Assembly: GCF_046298265.1 (NCBI RefSeq)
Contig: NZ_JBKAHK010000002.1
Location: 558,001 to 622,000 of the forward strand
Length of the DNA: 64,000 nucleotides
Reading direction: 5' to 3'
From: Gillisia xinjiangensis
GTDB lineage: Bacteria > Bacteroidota > Bacteroidia > Flavobacteriales > Flavobacteriaceae
Shown here: positions 25,895-35,020 of the stretch, one piece after another
How the letters are laid out: every line of letters begins with the position of its first letter
Position numbering within the stretch: position 1 is the first letter of the stretch
The notes under the pieces: generated by a model
What the model was told of the DNA's origin: nothing
Database searches by the model: none
What the model saw: only the letters and a program-made list of their open reading frames with translations
Program-made: the position numbers and the translations under genes

Positions 25895-26122
25895 ATGGAG
25901 AAATTCAAGAAAATACTTAAAAGCCTTTTTTTTCCAGTTACTTTGCTAACCATAATTACCTTTTTAAGCTTGCTTATAACCATTCAGGCCTTATATATTG
26001 CATTTACGAATGATCACACTGCCGCTATATATGCCGTTATCACAATTCCAATAACGGTAGTTTTAATATTCCTTTATATAATTGACAGAGTATTAATCAG
26101 AAGAGTTCTTACTATAAAATAA
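25895..26122 (+). CDS. Small membrane protein, unknown
   Basis: A 75-residue protein with a short basic N terminus and two hydrophobic membrane segments, ending in a basic tail (DRVLIRRVLTIK). No family recognised. Its stop overlaps the next start (TAATG), so the two are translated as a pair. Confidence 0.6.
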   Translation: MEKFKKILKSLFFPVTLLTIITFLSLLITIQALYIAFTNDHTAAIYAVITIPITVVLIFLYIIDRVLIRRVLTIK

Positions 26123-26493
26123 TGCTTGGAGAAATAGCTGTTGCAATATTTTTTTTTCTGGTATTTTCCTATCCAAATAGTTCTACAGATATCAATTTCT
26201 ACACTGATCAGGATTATATATTGGTAATATTCGATTCTAATGAAAATTCCCTGGAAAAATTCAATAAAAAAGGGCTTTTTGGAAAGGAACTCAATGTTTA
26301 TGGCACAAATACGCTCCATTTAGAAAGATCAATATCTAAGCGGAAAGACTTAAGAATAATCGAACTCAAAGAATGGATGGGATCTTATTATTTTGAGGGT
26401 GATTCAATAGAATATAGAGAAAATCCAAACACGAATTTTTTAAGGTCATCTGAAGTTTATATAGATAGTTTGTTAAACCAGGAAATGCATTAA
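26122..26493 (+). CDS. Small membrane-anchored protein, unknown
   Basis: A 123-residue protein with an N-terminal hydrophobic segment (MLGEIAVAIFFFLVFSYPNS) and a soluble acidic C-terminal part. It is translationally coupled to the upstream two-helix protein. No family recognised. It is convergent with the TolC-family gene, 14 bases apart. Confidence 0.6.
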   Translation: MLGEIAVAIFFFLVFSYPNSSTDINFYTDQDYILVIFDSNENSLEKFNKKGLFGKELNVYGTNTLHLERSISKRKDLRIIELKEWMGSYYFEGDSIEYRENPNTNFLRSSEVYIDSLLNQEMH

Positions 26494-26507
26494 ACCTTAT
26501 ACCGGTT

Positions 26508-27917
26508 TTAATCCTCATCCGGTACTATTCCCAAATCTCGAAACAGCATAGCTTTAGCATATAGGAACTTATTAAGGATCTCATTTTGTTTAAGCCTCGC
26601 TTCTATCAAACGGATCTCCCTGGTATTTATCAGGAAAAGGGAACTTTCCCCGAAGCTCATCTTTCTTTCTTCTGCCGCCAGCATCAGATTATAATTTTTT
26701 ACCATTTCTCCTGCCATTTGTGTTTGGATGCTATAGGATTCCAGTTGCTGGAAAGCAGCAAGGATCTTGTTTTCCAGCTGTCTTTCATTGAGCTTCAGGT
26801 CCAGTTCTGCATCCTGTATCCTGAAATTGGCCAGCCTAAGTTCTCCACGTTCCTTTCTTAGGAACAGGGGAAAACTAAAACTCACCCCTGCCTTGTAATT
26901 TTCGCGGTAAAAGCTTTGTAATTGATCCGGTTTCTGGGTGAGGAAATTATATTCCAGGTTTATTGCAGGCAACAGTCGGTTGGCCATAAGTCTGCGGTTC
27001 ACCTCCAGCGCACGCAGGCTAAGCTCCATAGATCTAAGCCGTGGATGATTTTCAGGAATAACCCCAGGTGTTATTACGGCCGGAATGTTAAGGGCTTTAT
27101 CTATATTTGGAAGAATTCCCACCTCCGGGATGATATTTGGTTGCAGTTCAACCGGGGTATTATTATCCAGCCATAGGAAATTGGACAGATCAAGTCTTTC
27201 CTTAACCAGATCTACTCTTGCCTGCTCCAGATCCAACGTTCTACTTTGTACGGATATTCTTGCCTCTACCGTATCTATGGCAGGAATCTCGCCCAGCCGG
27301 GCATTTTGCTCAATGCCCTTAAATCGTTCAGAAGCATTTTCAAGGAAACCCTCATAGATAATCATTTCATTGTAAACCCGTAACCAATCAAAATATGCCA
27401 GAGCTGCATTGTAAAGTACCTCATTAACCATTAGGTCACGGGCTGCAACAGACTGTTCCCTGTAAATTTTTGCACTGCGTAAGGAGGCCATACGCTTATT
27501 TATGAACATTCCCTGACCCACATCTACAGATATTCCTGCACTAAAAAGGCCGTCTGTTGGTACGGTCCTTTCAGGATTTAAATATATTCCCTGGTTTTGC
27601 TCAAAATTTGCTTTGAGTTCAATCCCGTACCAGGTTGGGATCTTGAAGGTGGAATTTAAAATATCATAATATTCAGTATTTTTAAACACCTTTCTGTCAT
27701 AATCCACTTCAATTTTAGGATCAAATCCACCCCGTGCACGCAGCAATTCAGCTTCAGCCATGCTTAATTTTAAACCAGCCTGTCTTGCAACAGGATGAAA
27801 CTGCTTAACGTATGCCAAATATTCCTTAAAGGTGAGCACTTCGGGAAGTTGCTCCTGTGCAAGCAAAGCCTGTCCATAAAAAAGAAATAGGATGCCAAGG
27901 AAGTTCTTCATTCTCAA
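26508..27917 (-). CDS. TolC-family outer membrane efflux protein
   Basis: A 469-residue outer-membrane factor with signal peptide (FLFYGQALLAQ) and two OEP repeats of coiled-coil helices, as in the AERKMSFGESSLFLINTREI segment of the second repeat. It would form the exit duct for the ABC/HlyD exporter encoded just upstream. It overlaps the HlyD gene by 4 bases, making it the last gene of the operon. Confidence 0.92.
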   Translation of the reverse strand: MRMKNFLGILFLFYGQALLAQEQLPEVLTFKEYLAYVKQFHPVARQAGLKLSMAEAELLRARGGFDPKIEVDYDRKVFKNTEYYDILNSTFKIPTWYGIELKANFEQNQGIYLNPERTVPTDGLFSAGISVDVGQGMFINKRMASLRSAKIYREQSVAARDLMVNEVLYNAALAYFDWLRVYNEMIIYEGFLENASERFKGIEQNARLGEIPAIDTVEARISVQSRTLDLEQARVDLVKERLDLSNFLWLDNNTPVELQPNIIPEVGILPNIDKALNIPAVITPGVIPENHPRLRSMELSLRALEVNRRLMANRLLPAINLEYNFLTQKPDQLQSFYRENYKAGVSFSFPLFLRKERGELRLANFRIQDAELDLKLNERQLENKILAAFQQLESYSIQTQMAGEMVKNYNLMLAAEERKMSFGESSLFLINTREIRLIEARLKQNEILNKFLYAKAMLFRDLGIVPDED

Positions 27918-29260
27918 TATTTTTCTGTTGCAGCCTGTTCCGGCTGATAATAATTAGGAGGAAAGCCATTTAAATTTCTCCATATCTCGTACCAAATAGG
28001 CACATCTTCCAGCAGCGCCAGAGTTCTTGCGCCACTTCCAATACGAACATCCTTTGGCCACGGATGGTCTCCTGGATCTGGCGTAAGAAGAACCCTGTAC
28101 AGCCCATTTTCGCTTATAAAATTCTCAATTGCAACCACCCTGGCGCCATAGGTTCCAAAGGAAAGGTTCTCCCAGCCACTAAAAACAATGGCCGGCCAGC
28201 CGTCAAACTGCACACGTACTTTCTCCCCTTTGTGCAATAAAGGCACATCCAGCGGTCTTACAAATGTTTCCACGGCCAGTTGAAAGTCTGAAGGCATTAT
28301 GCCAACCAGGCGCTCCCCTTCCTTAAAGGTCTCTCCAATTCCAGCCCGTAAAGCTCTGTTAATATAGCCATTCTGCGGGGCCAGAATGTAATAGAGTTTA
28401 TTTCTTATACTGTAATTGGTGAAATCGTTCTCCAGCTTGCTGACCTGTAATTCTGCATCAAATTGATTGGACTGGGCCGTGAACATTTCGCTTTCAGTTT
28501 TTGAGATCTTGTCATTATATTCGGCTTGGATTCGGTTAATCTCAAGCCGGGCATTTACTATCTCATTCTCACTGGCTAAAAGCCTGTTTTGGGCAGAGAT
28601 ATGACGTGCCTGTGTCTCCTGCAGTTTCAATCTTGCCTGTTCTAAATCTGGCAGGGCTTTAAGTCCTTCTTCTTGCAGTTGCCGGATACGCTCAAATTGT
28701 GTTTTGGCAATTTGTAAATTTGTTCCTGCAGCTTCCAGGTCTATGCTGTCACTCTTTACTTTTAAACGAGCCTGTTTCAGCTTATTGGTTGCCTGCTGAA
28801 TTTTAAGAGCTCTTTCATTGTTTATCGCATTTATCTGCGCTCCAAGAGATCCAATCTTTCCCCTGTAGGATTCTACAGATCCGCTTTTTGCTGTAAGTTG
28901 CTCCCCCGTGCGTTCTACCAATAAGGGATCCAGGTACTGGTTGTTTACTTCAGAAATATGAAGAATGGTATCTCCTTTATTCACATAATCTCCTTCCTGC
29001 ACATACCAACTTTCTATCTTTCCCGGAATAGGAGACTGAATGGTTTGAGGTCGGTGTTCCGGGCTTAAGGTAGTTACACTCCCTTTACCGGAAACCGTTT
29101 GAGTCCACGGCAGAAATAAAATAATGATAAGAAGAATACTAAATCCAAGTAAGATTCTGTTAAACCATTTATAATGACGGTGGTGGAAAACCCGCTGGGC
29201 CGATTTATAACCGGACAGGTCGACTTTTTTATTCAATTTTTCCTGAGATATATTCAGCAT
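27914..29260 (-). CDS. HlyD-family membrane fusion protein
   Basis: A 448-residue periplasmic adaptor with one N-terminal membrane helix (about residues 32-50) and a biotinyl-lipoyl-like half-motif IPGKIESWYVQEGDYVNKGD. A long coiled coil follows (about 110-280), then the beta-barrel part. It joins the ABC protein (upstream, 5-base gap) to the TolC-family protein (downstream, overlapping). Confidence 0.93.
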   Translation of the reverse strand: MLNISQEKLNKKVDLSGYKSAQRVFHHRHYKWFNRILLGFSILLIIILFLPWTQTVSGKGSVTTLSPEHRPQTIQSPIPGKIESWYVQEGDYVNKGDTILHISEVNNQYLDPLLVERTGEQLTAKSGSVESYRGKIGSLGAQINAINNERALKIQQATNKLKQARLKVKSDSIDLEAAGTNLQIAKTQFERIRQLQEEGLKALPDLEQARLKLQETQARHISAQNRLLASENEIVNARLEINRIQAEYNDKISKTESEMFTAQSNQFDAELQVSKLENDFTNYSIRNKLYYILAPQNGYINRALRAGIGETFKEGERLVGIMPSDFQLAVETFVRPLDVPLLHKGEKVRVQFDGWPAIVFSGWENLSFGTYGARVVAIENFISENGLYRVLLTPDPGDHPWPKDVRIGSGARTLALLEDVPIWYEIWRNLNGFPPNYYQPEQAATEKY

Positions 29261-29265
29261 AATCT

Positions 29266-30927
29266 CTATGTTTTATTTTTATTGCTCCTTTTTTCAAGAA
29301 GAATTACTTTATCGCATACTTTTTCCCAAACAGGTTTTTGACTGGCAACCAATATGGACCATTTATGTATAGGGTCCGTAAGAAATTCGAGGATCCTGTT
29401 AGCCTCTTCCGGTTCAAATAGCTCCAGAGGTTCCTTAAGAAGCAAAATATCCGGTTTCTTCACAATACACCTGGCCAGGATTATTTTCTTACTTATCATT
29501 GAAGAAAGATATTTCCCTTCCGGAAGAATATCGGTATGTATTCCATTTGGCCGTTCCTTAACAAATTGCGAAAGTCCTGCGTGTTCAATAGCCCAGTAAA
29601 CATCTCTTTCAGGCACAGTAGAATCTCCAAAAGTGATATTTTCAAGCAGGGTACCCTCAAAAGGAAATTCTTCAGCAAGGAAAACACCTAGTCTTTTTCT
29701 GTAATCATTTAAATTTAAACCGTTTATGGATATATTATTAACATAAATATTTCCCTGTGAGATTTCATTAATTCCTGCTATTAGTTTTAAGAGACTGGTC
29801 CTGCCGCTACCGTTTGGCCCCTTGAGAAGTACCTTCTCGCCGGCTTTCATGTGAAAGGATATATTATTTAGAATAATATTTTCACCTATCTTATAACCTG
29901 CTTCAGCAAGCTCCAGGTCCAGGGTGCTGTTTTCTTCCAGTTTATTGCTGCCATCATCACTTTCAAGAGTTTTATCCACTACCTGTCCCATTTTTTCAAG
30001 AGATGTAAGGGTATCATAGATAACCTCAAGACCTTTAATTAGTTTCTCCACGGCGCTAAGAATAAGAAGGATAATGATCTCTGCAGCAACAAACTGCCCT
30101 ATATTCATTTCCTGATTTAGTACCAGCAATCCACCTATGGCAAGTAAACCGGCAGTCACTAAAACTTTAAACACTACCAGTTTAATATATTGTATTCTCA
30201 GGATACGGAAGTGTGCTTCCCGCGCCTGCAAATACTTATATGTGAGTTTGTCATTTTTATCAAGGGAGAGGTTGCTATTTCCCGACATTTTGAAACTGAA
30301 CAGCGACCGGGCAACTTCCTGCAGCCAGTGTGCAACTTTATATTTGTGTTTGGACTCATCCAGGCTGGTTTCCAATCCCTTCCAGGCGGTAAATTTGAAT
30401 ACAAAATAAATAAGTGTGACCAGAAGGAGGCCGTAAATAATAAAAAAAGGATGGTATAGTGACAGGAGGATCAAACCAAAAAATATTTGGAGCAATGCTG
30501 CAGGGAAATCCAAAAGAAGTTTTGTCACCCCTTTTTGTACGTTTAGGGTATCAAAAAATCTGTTGGCCAGTTCTGGCGGATAAATATGCCGGAATTCCTC
30601 CATTTTTATTCGTGGAAACCGGTAGGTGAACTCAAAGGAAGACCTTGTGAAAATCTTTTGCTGAATGTTCTCTATAATACGTATTTGCATGATCTCCAGT
30701 AAACCTACAAGACCTACAGCAATGGTAACAAGGACAACCAGGATGATCCAGGAGGTGCTAACCCTTCCCCCCTGGATGAGGTTTACAATTGCCTGAATTC
30801 CCAAGGGTACCGACATGTTTAGCAGACCTGCAAAAATTGCATAGTAAAAGATTTGTAGAATATCCTTCCTGTCCATTTTTAAAAGGCCGGTAAGTCTTTT
30901 AATGGCAGAGCTAGTTTTTTTAACCAT
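29266..30927 (-). CDS. ABC exporter (TM + NBD) with degenerate nucleotide-binding motifs
   Basis: A 553-residue half-transporter with an N-terminal membrane domain (about 1-310) and a C-terminal NBD (about 335-553). The NBD is aligned by position, but key residues differ from the consensus. Walker A reads GPNGSGRTS (Lys to Arg), the signature reads LSSMISK in place of LSGGQ, Walker B reads ILLLKEP (Asp to Lys), and the switch His is Gln in VASQKP. I checked the Walker A Arg and the Walker B Lys in the bases. The open frame and operon context suggest a maintained gene. It may have little or no ATPase activity, or pair with another NBD. It overlaps the tetR gene by 8 bases. Confidence 0.88.
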   Translation of the reverse strand: MVKKTSSAIKRLTGLLKMDRKDILQIFYYAIFAGLLNMSVPLGIQAIVNLIQGGRVSTSWIILVVLVTIAVGLVGLLEIMQIRIIENIQQKIFTRSSFEFTYRFPRIKMEEFRHIYPPELANRFFDTLNVQKGVTKLLLDFPAALLQIFFGLILLSLYHPFFIIYGLLLVTLIYFVFKFTAWKGLETSLDESKHKYKVAHWLQEVARSLFSFKMSGNSNLSLDKNDKLTYKYLQAREAHFRILRIQYIKLVVFKVLVTAGLLAIGGLLVLNQEMNIGQFVAAEIIILLILSAVEKLIKGLEVIYDTLTSLEKMGQVVDKTLESDDGSNKLEENSTLDLELAEAGYKIGENIILNNISFHMKAGEKVLLKGPNGSGRTSLLKLIAGINEISQGNIYVNNISINGLNLNDYRKRLGVFLAEEFPFEGTLLENITFGDSTVPERDVYWAIEHAGLSQFVKERPNGIHTDILPEGKYLSSMISKKIILARCIVKKPDILLLKEPLELFEPEEANRILEFLTDPIHKWSILVASQKPVWEKVCDKVILLEKRSNKNKT

Positions 30928-31606
30928 TCTTAGTATGTTTTAAAGTTGACAGGACCAGGTGATTAAAATACTGGGCCGGACTTAATTCCTCATTACAATC
31001 TGTAAGGGAAGGGAAATGTTCCCGGAGGAAGTGTTGATGCAGTCCACCTTCCAACACTGTACTGGCAAGTGTTACAGCATAGGGATAATCGCTATTTACG
31101 GCAAGAATCATTTTTTTTAACCTTAGAATGAGCCTGTTATATATTTCAAAAAAACCTTCCTTGTTTTCCTTATCTACTTCTTTTGTGAGGTAGGATTTTG
31201 AAAATTCATTCACCACCACTTCATTTAATATGATTTCATCAATATGCGTGGTCAGGCTGTCTTTTTTAATTTGCCGGGTCAACACATTGATAGCTGTTTC
31301 CAATACCTGCTCTGGATCCTCAATATTATTGGTAGCAAAGACAAGTTGATATTCTTTCCAGGCCCAATACCAGGAAGTAAGATATAGTAATAGCTTGTGC
31401 TTATTCTCAAAATACCGGTAAATGCTGCTTTCATTTGATCCAATTTCCAATCCCAACTTTTTAAAGGTGAAATTTTCAAAACCACTTTCATTGATAAGAA
31501 CAATGCTCTTTTCAACAATTTTTTTCCCCAGGACAGAGGATTCCGGATCCTTCACATATAGATTTTTGTTCACTCCGATTTTTATCCCTGAAAGTAACTG
31601 CTTCAT
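30920..31606 (-). CDS. TetR/AcrR-family transcriptional regulator
   Basis: A 228-residue regulator with an N-terminal helix-turn-helix (FTFKKLGLEIGSNESSIYRYF, about residues 41-61) and a variable helical ligand domain. It is the first gene of a tetR-ABC-hlyD-tolC run and probably represses it. A 31-bp near-perfect palindrome covers its own -7 promoter element (31625-31655), which supports autoregulation. Its stop lies inside the ABC gene start. Confidence 0.9.
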   Translation of the reverse strand: MKQLLSGIKIGVNKNLYVKDPESSVLGKKIVEKSIVLINESGFENFTFKKLGLEIGSNESSIYRYFENKHKLLLYLTSWYWAWKEYQLVFATNNIEDPEQVLETAINVLTRQIKKDSLTTHIDEIILNEVVVNEFSKSYLTKEVDKENKEGFFEIYNRLILRLKKMILAVNSDYPYAVTLASTVLEGGLHQHFLREHFPSLTDCNEELSPAQYFNHLVLSTLKHTKNG

Positions 31607-31624
31607 GCTATATAATTTATACGC

Positions 31625-31655
31625 GCAAAAGTAATAGTATTACTATCACTTTTGC
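31625..31655 (-). promoter_or_regulatory. Palindromic operator over the tetR promoter
   Basis: A 31-base dyad with GCAAAAGT at one end and ACTTTTGC at the other, and AGTATTACT at its centre, with a single mismatched base pair. On the minus strand it contains TACTTTTG (31633-31626), a -7 element 19 bases before the tetR start. A bound repressor would block the promoter. The rest of 31656-31926 shows nothing recognised. Confidence 0.75.
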
Positions 31656-31926
31656 AAATATTGCAACAAAAAAATACAGATCATTTTAAAAAGCTTTGCT
31701 GTACCACCAATTTCTCATTACAGGAGATCAAACAGAAGGCTATTGGCACGCAAACCCTACTCTAAAGAAACTAATTACCCTGTTTTTCCAGAAAACCATG
31801 AGCACAACCCAACAATCATTTCCTAAAAAAAACTAAGGTTTAAATTAAAATCTGAAAAAATAAAGACTTAAATTTAAGTAGTAAAGACATCCGTTGGAGC
31901 AGATTTATTATTAAAAAACAATATTT

Positions 31927-32358
31927 ATGATCTACAAAAGAATTTTAATCGCGATAGATGAAGAGCCTTCGGCTGAAAAAGTAGCTCAAAAAGGGTTGCA
32001 GCTCGGTAAACAGTTAAACGCGGAGATCGCTATTATAAGTGTGGCCAATACCACCGACCTTCTTACTGATGGTGGGGTAACTCCAGATGAAATGGCCGAA
32101 ATCATACGAAAAGACACAAGGGAAAGTCAGAAAAAAATTCGTATCAGCATTTTTAAGGACTATGAGGTCACTCAATTTGTTGAGGAGGGCAAACCTTATG
32201 AAGTGATATTGAAAGTTGCAGGTGAATGGAATGCCGATATCCTGGTAATAGGCACTCAGTCCAAGAGCGGTTTATCCCAGGTATTGTTAGGCAGCGTATC
32301 AGAAAAAGTGATCAAAAACTCGAAAATCCCTGTTTTTTTAGTGACCACAAAAGGATAG
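31927..32358 (+). CDS. Universal stress protein UspA family
   Basis: A 143-residue single Usp domain. The C-terminal GTQSKSGLSQVLLGSVS matches the GxxG...G(S) ATP-binding pattern, so this is probably the nucleotide-binding type. Cytosolic; role in stress physiology by family only. Confidence 0.9.
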   Translation: MIYKRILIAIDEEPSAEKVAQKGLQLGKQLNAEIAIISVANTTDLLTDGGVTPDEMAEIIRKDTRESQKKIRISIFKDYEVTQFVEEGKPYEVILKVAGEWNADILVIGTQSKSGLSQVLLGSVSEKVIKNSKIPVFLVTTKG

Positions 32359-32503
32359 GGCCTTAAGACTTTATTAAAAGCATTTTAGATTAACAAACTA
32401 TTGGGATATTAGTTAATATAATATGAAATAACGCTTGTTTAACAATTTTTGGTATTTATTAAAAGTAATTTTAATGATACTATCCAATTAAAAAGATCTA
32501 AAA

Positions 32504-33049
32504 ATGAAATTAAAATCAAAAAATCTCTACTTGCCATTGTTTGGAGTTTTTTTACTCCTTTTTGCAGGTTGTGGGCCATCTAAAAATACCTCTGAAAATC
32601 TTGTTTCTGATTCTGTTGATGCAAAAGCAACAATTATTGCGAAACACCCAAAAATGGCCGAGCTTTTTTCAACATCAAAGGGATATGCCATTTTTCCAAA
32701 TGTAGGAAAAGGAGCCTATGTTATTGGGGGAGCTTCAGGCAACGGAACCGTTTATGAAAATGGTAGAATGGTAGGTTATGCCGATCTAAAACAGGTAGAT
32801 ATCGGTTTTCAAATTGGAGGGAAGGCCTTCATAGAAGTGTTATTTTTCCAAACCCAAACTGCATTGGATGACTTCAAAGATGGGAGTTTTCAACTATCCG
32901 GAAATATTTCCGCGGTAATTTTAGAGGAAGGAGCTTCAAAAGATGTTGAATTCAATAATGGAATTGCAGTTGTTACAATGCCCAAAGCAGGAGCGATGGC
33001 TGGAATATCTGTGGGGGGTCAAAGGTTTGAGTTTTTCCCTACAAACTAA
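32504..33049 (+). CDS. SYLF-domain (YSC84-like) lipoprotein
   Basis: A 181-residue protein with a lipobox (LLFAGC) and a SYLF domain that begins at KHPKMAELFSTSKGYAIFPN. The domain continues through a glycine-rich KGAYVIGGASGNGTVYENG to PKAGAMAGISVGGQRFEF. SYLF domains bind phospholipids in eukaryotes; bacterial roles are unclear. It is paralogous to the next gene. Confidence 0.88.
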   Translation: MKLKSKNLYLPLFGVFLLLFAGCGPSKNTSENLVSDSVDAKATIIAKHPKMAELFSTSKGYAIFPNVGKGAYVIGGASGNGTVYENGRMVGYADLKQVDIGFQIGGKAFIEVLFFQTQTALDDFKDGSFQLSGNISAVILEEGASKDVEFNNGIAVVTMPKAGAMAGISVGGQRFEFFPTN

Positions 33050-33155
33050 TACTTTAAAAAAATAAGTTTATTAAAATTGCAATCCAAATGATGGAAAGCC
33101 TTTAATGCTAATATTTTAGGAAAGAAATAGTTTAATGAAATTTTTAATAGCTATT

Positions 33156-33686
33156 ATGAAAACAGTTAAATCAATTTTTTCGCTGATCTTATTATTGATC
33201 GCTTTTGGGGCTACGGCACAAACCAAAGAGCAACAGGAAATTATACGGGATGCAGAACTTGCATTAGAAGCATTTATAGACAATAATCCTAACATGGCCG
33301 ATTTATTTAGAAATGCCACGGGATATGTTATTTTCCCCAATGTTGGCAAAGGTGCGTACATAGTTGGAGGTGCGGCAGGAAATGGAGTTGTATATCAAAA
33401 TGGGAAAGTGATAGGAATGGCTAAATTACGACAGTTGGATATTGGACTGCAACTTGGAGGTCAGGCTTTCAGACAGGCAATTTTATTTCAAACCCAGGCC
33501 GAACTCGACCGTTTTAAGCAGGGTAATTTTGAGCTTTCCAGCACAGTTTCTGCCGTTGCCCTTGAAGAGGGGAAAGCAAAAACTATCGAGTTCAGGGATG
33601 GAATAGCCGTGGTTACCATGCCAAAAGCCGGTGCGATGATAGAGGTTTCCGTTGGCGGTCAGAAGTTTGAGTATGAAAGTTTCTAG
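33156..33686 (+). CDS. SYLF-domain protein, secreted (non-lipidated)
   Basis: About 176 residues, close paralogue of the preceding lipoprotein (NMADLFRNATGYVIFPNVGK; KGAYIVGGAAGNGVVYQNGK). It carries a plain signal peptide (MKTVKSIFSLILLLIAFGATAQ) and no lipobox. The ATG at 33156 is chosen because it gives the compact signal peptide; 33135 is an alternative. The pair arose by tandem duplication and differs in predicted anchoring. Confidence 0.87.
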   Translation: MKTVKSIFSLILLLIAFGATAQTKEQQEIIRDAELALEAFIDNNPNMADLFRNATGYVIFPNVGKGAYIVGGAAGNGVVYQNGKVIGMAKLRQLDIGLQLGGQAFRQAILFQTQAELDRFKQGNFELSSTVSAVALEEGKAKTIEFRDGIAVVTMPKAGAMIEVSVGGQKFEYESF

Positions 33687-33791
33687 GTTTTTTATTCAGA
33701 AATATCCATTGAAAATTTACTTTTTACTGGATCTTTCCGAAAAATTTATTAAAAAAACAATGTTAAAACATCCTGTTTAGGGAATCTTCTT

Positions 33792-33799
33792 TATTTTTG
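33792..33799 (+). promoter_or_regulatory. -7 element of the LacI gene
   Basis: TATTTTTG matches TAnnTTTG 28 bases before the ATG at 33828; no clear -33 TTTG. Confidence 0.45.
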
Positions 33800-33827
33800 T
33801 AAATTATCAAATAATTCCCTATCCAAA

Positions 33828-34844
33828 ATGAGATCAAAAATCACCTTAAAAGAGCTGGCTAAACTATTGAATGTTTCGGTTTCTACCGTATCGAAATCCT
33901 TGAATGACAGTCCGGAAATCAGCCCAAAAACAGTACAGCGGGTGAAAGAGTTGGCAGAACTACATAAGTACCGGCCCAATCCTACGGCTGTTAATTTAAA
34001 ACGGAACCGGACCGGGAACATCGCCGTAATTGTACCTAATATTGCCAACACGTTTTTTGCCAAGGTGCTTGGAGGGGTAGAAAATGAAGCCCGGAAACTG
34101 GGTTTTCAGGTAATCACGTATATAACCAATGAATCCCTGAAGCTGGAACAACAAATAACTGAACTTGTTTCAAATGGCCTGGTAGATGGATTATTGATCT
34201 CAGTATCTGAGGAAACCCAGAAATTGAAAGATTATGATCATTTATTCCGGCTTACAGAGTATGAAATCCCGGTGGTGTTATTCGACAGGATAAATGTTGA
34301 TATGGATTTGGATAAAGTAGGGGTAGATGATAAGCAAAGTATTTATAATGCTGTTAAGTTCTTACATTCCAAAAATCTGGATAAAATAGGATTGGTATGT
34401 GCACTTGGTGATATAGGTCTGGGAAAACAGCGTATTGAAGGTTTTGAGAATGCCTGCAGGGAACTTGATATTCCCCTGAATAAAGATTTTTTAATAATCT
34501 CCCCGGATACCGCGATATTAAAAACCAAACTGGATAAGTTGCTTCAGGCAGAAGAGATGCAGGCCTTAATCGGCCTGGATTATCTTAGCACCTTAATCGC
34601 TTCAAGGGTAGCGCAGGAGAATAAATTGAAAATTCCGGAAGACATCAAAATAATTGGGTATGTTAATGAAGATTTTGCTCCGTTTTTATTGCCCTCAATA
34701 AGTTATGTGGATCAACATCCGGTTGAAATGGGAGAGATTGCTGCATCTATATTGATTGATAGAATTCAAAAACCAAAAGGAAAAGAAGTTATCAATAAAA
34801 CTCTCAACACAGAATTTGTTCATCTTGATTCTACCCGGTTCTAA
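33828..34844 (+). CDS. LacI-family transcriptional regulator of the laminarin locus
   Basis: A 338-residue regulator with the LacI helix-turn-helix TLKELAKLLNVSVSTVSKSL (about residues 5-24) and hinge region. A periplasmic-binding-protein-like sugar domain follows (NIAVIVPNIANTFFAKVLGG onward). It is directly upstream of, and co-oriented with, the PUL regulator and susCD. Control of the PUL, with a sugar effector, is inferred from position. Confidence 0.9.
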   Translation: MRSKITLKELAKLLNVSVSTVSKSLNDSPEISPKTVQRVKELAELHKYRPNPTAVNLKRNRTGNIAVIVPNIANTFFAKVLGGVENEARKLGFQVITYITNESLKLEQQITELVSNGLVDGLLISVSEETQKLKDYDHLFRLTEYEIPVVLFDRINVDMDLDKVGVDDKQSIYNAVKFLHSKNLDKIGLVCALGDIGLGKQRIEGFENACRELDIPLNKDFLIISPDTAILKTKLDKLLQAEEMQALIGLDYLSTLIASRVAQENKLKIPEDIKIIGYVNEDFAPFLLPSISYVDQHPVEMGEIAASILIDRIQKPKGKEVINKTLNTEFVHLDSTRF

Positions 34845-35020
34845 ATCATTAGTTTTTAAAGTCTGGGTCTTTAATTTAATCCTGTAAGCTGGTTTAATTC
34901 CCTTGATTATTTAATTTCTTAATGTTACTTCCATTTATGTAAATCCTGAGCTAAATTTTATTCGGCCAAATTCCTGAATGGATTTTAAATAAAATAACTT
35001 TAAATTAGCTCAAAAATTTT

